A DNA stretch of 12,394 bases, from the NCBI GenBank assembly GCA_023409695.1, contig JAEYQZ010000126.1:1-12394 (forward strand), written 5' to 3'. Numbering within the stretch: position 1 is the first letter of the stretch; the number at the start of each line of letters is the position of its first letter. Of this stretch, positions 6,894 through 12,394 are shown one piece after another. The position numbers and the translations under genes were made by a program. The notes under the pieces are model-generated. The model was not told the origin of the DNA. It did not search any database and saw only the letters and a list, made by a program, of their open reading frames with translations. The DNA comes from Methanobacteriota archaeon (GTDB lineage Archaea > Methanobacteriota > Methanobacteria > Methanobacteriales > Methanobacteriaceae).

Positions 6894-7391
6894 ATGAAAG
6901 GAAAAGCATGGAAATTCGGAAATGATATAGATACAGATCTAATCCTCCCTGGAAGATATCTGGTTTTAAGATGTGAGTCAGACCTTGCAGAGCATTTAAT
7001 GGAAGGGGCAGATCCAGAATTCCCTAAAAAAGTGAAAAAAGGAGATATAATAGTCGGAGGTAAGAATTTCGGCTGTGGATCATCAAGAGAACACGCGCCA
7101 ATAGCTATGAAAGGTGCAGGAATCTCTGCAGTGGTTGCAGAGTCATTCGCGAGAATATTCTACCGAAATGCTATAAACCTGGGTATACCCCTCATAGAAA
7201 TAAAAGACATCTCCAAACATGTTTCTGAAGGAGATGAACTTGAAATAGATATGGAAAAAGGAATTCTAAAGAATTTAACCACCGGCGAAGAATTCACCAT
7301 CAAAGGATTACCTGGATTCATGAGGAATATACTGAACAAAGGGGGGCTTATTCCCTACTTAAAAGAAGAAATTGCTAAAGGAGAATTATAA
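6894..7391 (+). CDS. leuD: 3-isopropylmalate dehydratase small subunit
   Basis: A 165-residue small subunit carrying the swivelling domain that closes over the active site of LeuC. FGCGSSREHAP (59-69) is the family signature; AVVAESFARIFYRNAIN (79-95) is also typical. Substrate choice in archaeal enzymes depends on a loop after PGRYL. To my knowledge YLV marks isopropylmalate isomerase and YLR marks homoaconitase. Here it is YLVLR (22-26), so leuD is favoured. The ATG at 6894 fits the usual opening (M-x-G-x-AWKFG) and has GGTGG at 6884-6888. An in-frame ATG at 6882, two bases after the leuC stop, would add four residues. leuB, a frequent partner, is not next. The last 62 bases of the gene region recur 275 bases downstream. 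Confidence 0.92.
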   Translation: MKGKAWKFGNDIDTDLILPGRYLVLRCESDLAEHLMEGADPEFPKKVKKGDIIVGGKNFGCGSSREHAPIAMKGAGISAVVAESFARIFYRNAINLGIPLIEIKDISKHVSEGDELEIDMEKGILKNLTTGEEFTIKGLPGFMRNILNKGGLIPYLKEEIAKGEL

Positions 7392-7396
7392 TAAAT
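7335..7396 (+). repeat. Direct repeat copy A (3' end of leuD)
   Basis: This segment, including the last 19 codons of leuD and its stop, aligns with 7672-7730. By my hand alignment 52 of 59 paired bases are identical, with two gaps (2 and 1 bases). It is the intact copy. The space between the two copies (7397-7671) is filled by the palindrome cluster. Confidence 0.85.
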
Positions 7397-7417
7397 CAGA
7401 GTACCTTTAACTTTCTT

Positions 7418-7667
7418 ATTTTCACTCGAAAATCTCTCAAAAATTCGAAGAATTTTTGGAGCGCAAAAATCTTTCCAAGATTTTTGCAAGCTACGATTTT
7501 CGGTGCCCCAAACACTGTCAAAATCCTCAAAAAATTCAAAGAATTTTTTGGGAGTTAGAAAATGCGTTGCATTTTCTAAAATTCAAAGAATTTTGACTGT
7601 GTTTGCAAAACTTTCAGTTTTGCAACCGTGAAAAATTGAAATTTTTCACATGTTTGAAGGTTTCAAA
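7418..7667. repeat. Cluster of about eight short-loop palindromes, nested
   Basis: Almost every base of this non-coding block belongs to an inverted repeat, most with a 3-base centre. CAAAAATTC/GAATTTTTG (7438-7458), GCAAAAATCTT/AAGATTTTTGC (7463-7487), CAAAAAATTC/GAATTTTTTG (7528-7550), TTAGAAAATGC/GCATTTTCTAA (7555-7579), AAAATTC/GAATTTT (7578-7594), TTGCAAAACT/AGTTTTGCAA (7603-7625), GTGAAAAATT/AATTTTTCAC (7628-7649), TTTGAA/TTCAAA (7653-7667). Outer arms enclose groups: CGAAAATC 7427-7434 with GATTTTCG 7495-7502, and 7510-7524 with 7590-7604 (14 of 15). No open reading frame, repeated unit of fixed length or spacer is seen. It may be a structured RNA, an intergenic repeat element, or a product of repeated template switching. 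Confidence 0.85.
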
Positions 7668-7671
7668 AACT

Positions 7672-7730
7672 AACAAATGAGGGATTATCCCCTACTTAAG
7701 AAGAAATTGCTAAAAGTGAATATAGTAAAT
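7672..7730 (+). pseudogene. Decayed second copy of the leuD 3' end
   Basis: About 88% identical to the end of leuD (7335-7396). EEIAKSE still parallels the leuD ending EEIAKGE. A 2-base deletion and substitutions put a stop where leuD reads PYLK, so it cannot encode the LeuD tail. No more of leuD is duplicated. It lies just downstream of the palindrome cluster, so the two copies bracket that cluster as 59-62 bp direct repeats. It may mark an insertion, a slipped duplication or a collapsed tandem gene. Confidence 0.75.
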
Positions 7731-7760
7731 TCTTCTTAACTACCTACTTTTTTCAAAAAC

Positions 7761-7768
7761 TTTTTATT
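7761..7768 (+). promoter_or_regulatory. TATA-like box of the HD hydrolase gene
   Basis: TTTTTATT is centred about 28 bases before the ATG at 7793 and no ribosome site precedes that ATG. The arrangement fits a leaderless mRNA beginning at or next to the start codon. Confidence 0.4.
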
Positions 7769-7792
7769 TTTAGTACCTATCCTATAATTAAC

Positions 7793-8446
7793 ATGGACAA
7801 GGAAAAAATCATCATACAAACCAAGAAGTTTGTACAGAATAAGTTGCAGGGAGAAAGTTCAGGACATGACTGGTGGCATGTTTACCGTGTTTGGAAAAAT
7901 TCCATCTATATCGGCAGAAGGGAAAATGCTGATCTGTTTGTGACCCAGCTCGCAGCTTTACTCCATGATATAGCAGATTGGAAGTTTCACGGAGGGGATG
8001 AAAATGTGGGCCCGGAATTTGCACGAGAATGGCTTGAAAAGTTGTATGTTAATGAAGATATAATTTCTCATGTCCTTGAAATTATTAAGGATATATCTTT
8101 TAAGGGCGCTGGAGTTAAAACACCCATGAAAACCATTGAAGGCATGGTTGTGCAGGATGCAGATAGACTAGACGCTATTGGGGCTATTGGTATAGGCAGG
8201 GCATTCGCTTATGGTGGCTATAAAGGGCGCGAAATGTATAATCCCCATATTAAACCTGTAATGCACGAATCATTTGAGCAGTACAAAAATAATACAGGAC
8301 CAACTATAAATCATTTTTATGAAAAATTACTGCTTTTAAAGGACTTAATGAATACTAAAACTGCTAGAGAGCTTGCAGAAGATAGACACAAATTTATGGG
8401 GCAATTTTTAGATAGATTCCTCGAAGAATGGGAAGGATATGATTGA
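7793..8446 (+). CDS. HD-domain metal-dependent phosphohydrolase (YedJ-like)
   Basis: A soluble 217-residue protein of the HD superfamily. Metal ligands can be placed: H29 in HDWWHVYRV (25-33), H58-D59 in LLHDIAD (56-62), and D122 in VQDADRLDAIGAIGIGRAF (120-138). The D-W-x-H start and the DADRLDAIGAIGIGR block are typical of the YedJ/YpgQ group. Its members hydrolyse phosphate esters or nucleotide pyrophosphates; the exact substrate cannot be told. The length is normal for the group. The start lacks a ribosome site but has a TATA-like box at leaderless distance, so it is transcribed separately from leuCD. It is followed by 265 bases of AT-rich spacer with several TATA-like runs and no gene that I can support. 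Confidence 0.92.
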   Translation: MDKEKIIIQTKKFVQNKLQGESSGHDWWHVYRVWKNSIYIGRRENADLFVTQLAALLHDIADWKFHGGDENVGPEFAREWLEKLYVNEDIISHVLEIIKDISFKGAGVKTPMKTIEGMVVQDADRLDAIGAIGIGRAFAYGGYKGREMYNPHIKPVMHESFEQYKNNTGPTINHFYEKLLLLKDLMNTKTARELAEDRHKFMGQFLDRFLEEWEGYD

Positions 8447-8680
8447 TATAGGAAAGTAAGTAATAGCACTATAGGAAAACTATGAAGATTAAAATAAACT
8501 GAACAGGTACAATTCCTAAAAAGCAGCTTTTATATAACCTGAAAATTCTAGAATTAAACTTAATTGAAACATAAAAATAATTAGTTAACTTTCAATTAAT
8601 GTAATTTAAAGAGGAAATGTTTAATATAAAGCCATCAATCCAGAATATTTAATATAACTGCAATACCAGTACAGTAATTC

Positions 8681-8706
8681 TATATAAAAGATTACATCCT
8701 AGGAGG
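8681..8706 (+). promoter_or_regulatory. TATA-like run and strong ribosome site before the deaminase
   Basis: TATATAAAAG (about 8681-8690) is the best TATA match in the spacer, and a perfect AGGAGG at 8701-8706 lies five bases before the ATG. The two are too close to be used together, because initiation from this TATA box would fall at the ribosome site. A TATA-like TTTAATAT near 8646-8653 is the more likely promoter for an mRNA that includes AGGAGG. Confidence 0.35.
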
Positions 8707-8711
8707 ATTAA

Positions 8712-9149
8712 ATGGATAAATTCATGCAAGCAGCGATGGAAGAAGCAAAAAAAGGGCTATCTGAAGGAGGTATTCCAATTGGTTCTGTTCTTGTCCATAA
8801 AGGCAAAATCATAGGTCATGGACATAACAGGCGCGTGCAAAATGGAAGCACAGTACTTCACGGCGAGATGGACGCGCTAGAAAATGCTGGGCGCCATCCT
8901 GGGGCTTTTTACCGCGAATGTATTCTTTATACCACATTATCACCATGTCCAATGTGTTCTGGAGCTATTTTGCTTTACGGCATTCCCCGAGTGATAATAG
9001 GAGAGAATAAAAACTTCATAGGCGAAGAAGAACTACTTAAATCCAGAGGGGTTAATGTAGAAGTTATTCAAGATTCTTCATGTATTGAAATGATGTCCAG
9101 CTTCATTAAAATGCACCCAGAATTATGGGATGAAGATATAGGGTTATAA
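8712..9149 (+). CDS. Cytosine deaminase, fungal FCY1-like type
   Basis: A 145-residue zinc deaminase of the CDA fold that should convert cytosine to uracil in pyrimidine salvage. Zinc ligands are H50, C79 and C82 (HGE and PCPMC), with catalytic E52. Its closest match that I know is yeast cytosine deaminase Fcy1, not bacterial CodA, which is an unrelated amidohydrolase. Shared features are GGVPIG-like GGIPIG, GHNRR, LHGEMDALENAGR, LYTTLSPCPMC, GAILLYGIPR, GENKNF and the ending W-x-EDIG. Residues that contact cytosine in yeast (N51, F114, W152, D155) correspond to N39, F102, W139 and D142. It could act on related bases (guanine, or tRNA adenosine as in TadA), but the C-terminal W-x2-D element argues for cytosine. 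It appears to be a single-gene unit. Confidence 0.9.
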   Translation: MDKFMQAAMEEAKKGLSEGGIPIGSVLVHKGKIIGHGHNRRVQNGSTVLHGEMDALENAGRHPGAFYRECILYTTLSPCPMCSGAILLYGIPRVIIGENKNFIGEEELLKSRGVNVEVIQDSSCIEMMSSFIKMHPELWDEDIGL

Positions 9150-9272
9150 GCACATTTTGATTCCGTTTCACATATGATTTTCTAAAGAATAAAATTCCTA
9201 AAAGGGATTACAACTCAGAAGAAGTGACTGATTAGGAAATGGTAAAATTTTTAAGAGATTTCTAGGGATAAC

Positions 9273-9737
9273 ATGATAAGGGAAGCAAATACAGAAGATA
9301 TAGTGTCAATCGTAGATTTATGGGAAGAGATGATGAATTTCCACATCCAAAAAAGCAGCATATATGATATTAAACCCGATGCGCGGCAAATCTACGAATT
9401 TTATCTTAAAAAAATCCTTAAAAGCCACGACAGTATAGTTCTAGTCTACGAAATTGAAAATAAAATTGTAGGTTATTTGATGGGTGAAGAGTCGCAGCTT
9501 CCCCCTGTTTATAAAGAAGATAAGATAGGAACCATAGTAGAAATATGTATAACAGAAAAACATCGAAATAAAGGAATTGGAGAAGAATTAGTAACACAAA
9601 TAGAAAAATGGTTTATATCTAAAGATATTTGCACAATTGAATGTGTAATCTCAGATTTTAATGAAATATCAAAAGGTTTCTGGTTTAAAAACAATTATAA
9701 ACCTTATAATTTAATATGTCTTAAGAAAATACGCTAA
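9273..9737 (+). CDS. GNAT-family N-acetyltransferase, substrate unknown
   Basis: A 154-residue acetyl-CoA-dependent acyltransferase. The acetyl-CoA binding motif is VEICITEKHRNKGIGEELV (about 89-107), with the R/Q-x-x-G-x-G element as R98-N-K-G101-I-G103. The N-terminal part (IREANTEDIVSIVDLWEEM) is the usual first strand and helix, and NEISKGFWFKNNYKPY near 130-145 is the family's final motif. Length is typical. The start is weakly supported: AGGG at 9264-9267 is five bases before the ATG, while a TATA-like ATTTTTAAG about 25 bases upstream would instead give a leaderless mRNA. It is convergent with the ABC ATPase gene, with only 25 bases between them. Confidence 0.88.
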   Translation: MIREANTEDIVSIVDLWEEMMNFHIQKSSIYDIKPDARQIYEFYLKKILKSHDSIVLVYEIENKIVGYLMGEESQLPPVYKEDKIGTIVEICITEKHRNKGIGEELVTQIEKWFISKDICTIECVISDFNEISKGFWFKNNYKPYNLICLKKIR

Positions 9738-9762
9738 AAATTTAAAATAAAATTAAAAAAAG

Positions 9763-10464
9763 TTAATTTTCAACTATCATACCATCCAATACACTTATTA
9801 CCCTATCAGCCTGTTCAGCAACAGATAAATCATGAGTAACGATAATAAGAGTTACATTTTCCTTTTTATGGATATCTTTAATTCCCTGAAGAATCATTTT
9901 ACCAGTCTTAGAATCCAGAGATCCCGTGGGCTCATCTGCAAGGATTATAGATGGATCATTTGCAAGTGCACGTGCAATTGCTACCCTCTGTCTTTCTCCA
10001 CCAGAAAGTTCAGTAGGCTTCCGTTCAGCTTTATCTAATAAATTAACATCTTCTAAAAGTTTTAAAGCTTTTTCTCTCATTTTTTTGTTAGATAGCTTTC
10101 TTTCATACATTGGAATTTCTACATTTTCCACTACCTTTAAATTAGGTATTAAATTGTGCATCTGGAAAACAAACCCAATTTCTTTGGATCTAAAATAATT
10201 CAAATCTCTGGTCTTGGAAAGATCATAACCTGCTACCTTAATATACCCTCCATCAGGCCTATCCAGTGCCCCTAACATGTTTAAGAGAGTTGATTTTCCA
10301 GAGCCGGAAGGCCCTATTATAGAAACAAACTCGCCTTTTTTAATGTTTAAATCAATACCATTTAAAGCGATTATTTTTCCATTATCAAAGCTTTTCTTAA
10401 GGTTCTTTATTTGAATAATATTTTCTACAGCAGCATATTGCTCATTTAAAGCTTTAGTTTCCAT
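9763..10464 (-). CDS. ABC exporter ATP-binding protein (LolD/MacB type)
   Basis: A 233-residue ATPase that would power the membrane protein encoded just upstream. Walker A is GPSGSGKST (51-59), the Q-loop is Q101, the signature is LSGGERQR (153-160), Walker B is IILADEPTG (173-181), and the switch histidine is H211 (VTHDLS). The sequence MHNLIPNLKVVENVEIPM and the short length are typical of the MacB/LolD/FtsE-like group, which drives mechanotransmission or export of peptides, lipoproteins or drugs rather than uptake. The start is preceded by GGATGTGAT, a moderate ribosome site. The gap to the permease is 15 bases, so both are in one operon. About 15 residues before IIQIKNL form an extra N-terminal tail. 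Confidence 0.93.
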   Translation of the reverse strand: METKALNEQYAAVENIIQIKNLKKSFDNGKIIALNGIDLNIKKGEFVSIIGPSGSGKSTLLNMLGALDRPDGGYIKVAGYDLSKTRDLNYFRSKEIGFVFQMHNLIPNLKVVENVEIPMYERKLSNKKMREKALKLLEDVNLLDKAERKPTELSGGERQRVAIARALANDPSIILADEPTGSLDSKTGKMILQGIKDIHKKENVTLIIVTHDLSVAEQADRVISVLDGMIVEN

Positions 10465-10479
10465 TTTATCACATCCATA

Positions 10480-11592
10480 TTATTCATAACGCAATGCTTC
10501 TGTTGGTGGTAACCTGCTTGCCCTATATGCAGGATAAAATCCGCCTATTAATCCAACAAATAAGGCTATCCCCAGTGCTTTTACAAAAGTATTCATTGTA
10601 TATACTGGCTGTATAAATCCATCCATTCCAAACATCATTAACAATTGAATGGCTACGATACCCATTATTACCCCTACTACACCAGCTACTAAAGTAAGTA
10701 CAATGGATTCTCCAAGGATCATTCCAAGTATTCTTCTATTTTTCCAACCTACGGCTTTCAAAACTCCTATTTCACGGGTCCTCTCAAATACTGCCATTAT
10801 CATTGTGTTTATAACCCCTATTCCCCCAATTACAACAGCAAGGAGTGAAATTGCCCATGAGGCAGTATCAATAGTTTTAAGTCCAGAATCTACTTTTCCA
10901 AAGTCTTCCATGGATTTTACTGTCATCAATTCATTTGTATAAATATCATCTATTTCATTGGTCACATTCTCAAGATTTGCATTTTTATCAATCTTTGCAA
11001 ATATCATTGTTACTTTATCTTCCTTATTTTGTAACTCTTGAAGCTTATCCAAAGACATAAATACTCCTCCGTCCTGTTGAAGGTCACCAGTTTCGTATAT
11101 TCCTGTAATTTTGAATTTTTCACCTGAAAATTCCATAGTGTCACCTATGGTTTTGTTAAGCTTTTGAGACGCTGCTTTACCCATAATTATCTCATCTTTA
11201 CCTTTTGTAAATCCCTTACCGCTGGTAATGGTTATTCCTCCAAGAGAGAATTTATCACCATCTATTCCCATTACTGCAAAATAAGGATTATTCTTAACAG
11301 GATAAATTCCAATTAATACGCCTATTGCATCTTGGACACCACTAATGTTCTTTAAATCATTTACCCGCTTATCATCAATAGAACTGAACATCATATCTGA
11401 TACATTGGATTCTACCACCATAAAATCAGACCCTCCAGATTTAAGAGTCTCTTCTGTTGAAGATTTAAGACCATCTGTGATGATTCCAAGTGCAACAATT
11501 GTTGCGATACCAATAGCAATTCCAATAACTGCTAAAATTGTTCTTGTTTTATTTCTAAATGGATTTTTAACCACAAGCTCAAAAAATGACAT
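10480..11592 (-). CDS. ABC exporter permease (MacB/FtsX type)
   Basis: A membrane protein of about 370 residues with MacB topology. Numbered from the upstream GTG at 11607, there is one N-terminal span (about 22-44), a large extracytoplasmic domain (about 45-248), then three spans (about 250-273, 298-326, 343-362). ERTREIGVLKAVGWKNRRI (275-293) is the FtsX-type cytoplasmic loop, and GFYPAYRASRLPPTEALRYE is the family's usual C-terminus. The ATG at 11592 is chosen because GGAG lies nine bases upstream; the frame is also open from ATG 11601 and GTG 11607. It is the first gene of a two-gene operon with the ATPase. No third (adaptor) protein is seen, as is normal for organisms without an outer membrane. 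Cargo unknown. Confidence 0.92.
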   Translation of the reverse strand: MSFFELVVKNPFRNKTRTILAVIGIAIGIATIVALGIITDGLKSSTEETLKSGGSDFMVVESNVSDMMFSSIDDKRVNDLKNISGVQDAIGVLIGIYPVKNNPYFAVMGIDGDKFSLGGITITSGKGFTKGKDEIIMGKAASQKLNKTIGDTMEFSGEKFKITGIYETGDLQQDGGVFMSLDKLQELQNKEDKVTMIFAKIDKNANLENVTNEIDDIYTNELMTVKSMEDFGKVDSGLKTIDTASWAISLLAVVIGGIGVINTMIMAVFERTREIGVLKAVGWKNRRILGMILGESIVLTLVAGVVGVIMGIVAIQLLMMFGMDGFIQPVYTMNTFVKALGIALFVGLIGGFYPAYRASRLPPTEALRYE

Positions 11593-11622
11593 ATTACTCA
11601 TCTCCACTTTACTTCATATGGA

Positions 11623-11652
11623 TGAATGAGTATTCACATGAACATATATAAA
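11623..11652 (-). promoter_or_regulatory. Promoter and inverted repeat of the ABC exporter operon
   Basis: On the minus strand TTTATATA (11652-11645) is a good archaeal TATA box; transcription would start near 11621. Between the TATA box and that start lies an inverted repeat, TGAAT-4-ATTCA (11623-11636). A regulator bound there would block initiation, as is common for efflux systems. No regulator gene is adjacent, and the arms are only five bases. Confidence 0.5.
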
Positions 11653-11905
11653 GTTTTGCTTAAATTAGCTTGATTTTTAATCAAATTTAGTTAAATAAAC
11701 CATATTTTCCCTAATTATCTAATTAAATAAATTTTTATATCCATTCATACTTTAATGCAGATATAAACATTATTTTAAGCATTTTAATTACAAATATCCA
11801 TTATATTAACAATTTAATTTAATCAACTGTTTTAATCCAAATAATATCCAAATTGAAGACAAATACACCAAAAATAATCTACAAATTTAAAAATAAAAAA
11901 GAAAA
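11653..11905. other. AT-rich spacer, no gene seen
   Basis: This very AT-rich stretch has stops in all frames and no coding-like peptide. It contains a small hairpin (TTGAT-5-ATCAA near 11669-11683) and several TATA-like runs, for example near 11732-11740, that cannot be assigned. Together with the next two entries it makes up the 700-base region without an intact gene. Confidence 0.5.
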
Positions 11906-12175
11906 TTAAAATAATAAACTAATTATATAGCTGCCAGTCCAACAACCCAGCAATAATACACAAATACTTAAGCTTCTTTCTTTTATCAATTTACCATTAA
12001 TTATAGCAATATAAAGATATAGCTACTGTAACAGGCCCTGCAACAAAAACTTCAGTGTTTGTATCAAAAACCAGGCCCATATCATTTATCTGTACAATAG
12101 CTGCTCCAATTAGCAGATATTGAAAGTAAAAACTAAAAGAGGCGCATGTTTTCTTTCAAGGCTTAAAAATAATGA
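11906..12175 (-). pseudogene. Frameshifted remnant of a membrane protein
   Basis: Reading the minus strand gives three successive coding-like pieces. The first (from 12175) includes SLERKHAPLLVFTFNI and stops at 12112-12110. The second, in another frame, includes LIGAAIVQINDMGLVF and FVAGPVTVAISLYCY, stopping at 11999-11997. The third, back in the first frame, includes NGKLIKERSLSICVLLLG and ends at a TAA at 11908-11906. Joined, they read as about 90 residues with two or three hydrophobic segments, so two compensating indels in a decaying gene are the simplest reading. I do not recognise the family. The first piece begins exactly where the 13-bp inverted repeat element ends, which suggests the 5' part was lost or displaced. 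A minus-strand ABC ATPase tail lies upstream, so it may once have been an ABC-associated membrane protein. Confidence 0.5.
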
Positions 12176-12299
12176 TTCAGATTATGCCCGTATACCTGGA
12201 GAATCATAGATAAGGAGGTTTTAACCCACGGAGACGGATTTTGATTCTCTTTAAAAAAGAAATAGTAATTACCCACCCTCCCACGAGCATAATCTGAAT
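12175..12299. other. 125-bp element with 13-bp inverted ends and internal stems
   Basis: ATTCAGATTATGC (12175-12187) and GCATAATCTGAAT (12287-12299) are perfect inverted repeats; one mismatch and three more pairs (CGT/ACG) extend the stem. Inside, GAGAATCA (12199-12206) pairs with TGATTCTC (12242-12249), enclosing GGTT-TT-AACC (12217-12226). GGAGG (12214-12218) could also pair with CCTCC (12277-12281). The interior is much richer in G and C than its surroundings, as in archaeal structured RNAs. AGACA directly follows the right arm, faintly like an ACA box. A non-coding RNA and a small terminal-inverted-repeat (MITE-like) element both fit; no target duplication or transposase is seen. TATA-like boxes on either strand would place starts inside the structure, so a dedicated promoter is unproven. 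Confidence 0.6.
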
Positions 12300-12320
12300 A
12301 GACACTTAATTTTATATCAT

Positions 12321-12394
12321 TCATTTACTATTATTAACGAAATTACCATCACTCATGTGGAGAATTTCATCTGCAAAATCTGCCGACGCCTGAT
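12321..12394 (-). CDS. ABC transporter ATP-binding protein, C-terminus only (partial)
   Basis: The window cuts a minus-strand gene whose last 23 codons read QASADFADEILHMSDG and then NFVNNSK before a TGA at 12323-12321. The pattern A-x-x-ADEI-x-x-x-x-DGxxV is the standard tail of MacB/LolD-type ABC ATPases, a short distance after the switch histidine. In the intact ATPase of this window the same place reads VAEQADRVISVLDGMIVEN. The 5' part lies outside. It suggests a second ABC exporter next to the first, with the frameshifted membrane remnant just downstream. Confidence 0.6.
   Translation of the reverse strand, partial: QASADFADEILHMSDGNFVNNSK

Noticed and set aside
6894..7391. Homoaconitase small subunit of coenzyme B synthesis.
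   Set aside because: The substrate loop reads YLV rather than the YLR I associate with homoaconitase. The rule is from memory, so this is a preference and not a proof.
7418..7667. CRISPR array.
   Set aside because: There is no repeated unit of constant length or sequence and there are no spacers; the elements are palindromes of differing sequence.
8447..8711. Possible small gene or small RNA in the spacer before the deaminase.
   Set aside because: TATA-like runs are present but there is no convincing peptide, stem or terminator to define one.
12175..12299. tRNA, SRP RNA or RNase P RNA.
   Set aside because: No T-arm or anticodon arrangement is seen, the length is wrong for the larger RNAs, and none of their conserved blocks could be found.

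Overview
The window looks like the chromosome of a methanogenic archaeon of the Methanobacterium type. It is AT-rich. It mixes strong Shine-Dalgarno starts (two of them TTG) with starts that have a TATA-like box 25-28 bases upstream and no ribosome site (leaderless style). It also carries the split two-subunit isopropylmalate/homoaconitate-type hydro-lyase and ferredoxin-tailed aldo/keto reductases common in these organisms. The genus is an inference; no rRNA or methanogenesis gene is present to fix it.

Layout, left to right. (1) A small orphan gene ends in a phage Mu gpF-type Cys/His domain. (2) Two tandem paralogous aldo/keto reductases follow, each with two 4Fe-4S-type cysteine clusters, and they share patches of near-identical DNA. 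(3) A convergent minus-strand gene encodes a membrane protein built from three internal repeats; its reading frame runs past any normal start codon. (4) A MarR-type regulator, a SAM methyltransferase, leuC and leuD all read on the plus strand. Related palindromes before the regulator and before the methyltransferase suggest that the regulator controls itself and the following genes. (5) A 275-bp block made almost entirely of short-loop palindromes lies between the end of leuD and a decayed second copy of that end. (6) Three plus-strand genes follow: an HD-domain hydrolase, a fungal-type cytosine deaminase with all the expected catalytic and base-contact residues, and a GNAT acetyltransferase. 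(7) A minus-strand MacB/LolD-type ABC exporter pair (permease then ATPase) has a promoter overlapped by a small inverted repeat. (8) The right end holds a frameshifted membrane-protein remnant, a 125-bp element bounded by perfect 13-bp inverted repeats, and the last 23 or so codons of another minus-strand ABC ATPase.

How the genes work together. leuC and leuD form one enzyme of branched-chain amino acid (leucine, probably also isoleucine) synthesis, and are probably co-transcribed with the methyltransferase 26 bases upstream. The two ABC genes form one exporter. The deaminase would serve pyrimidine salvage. The least explained parts are the palindrome block with its flanking duplication, the 125-bp inverted-repeat element, and the unusual start of the repeat-built membrane protein.
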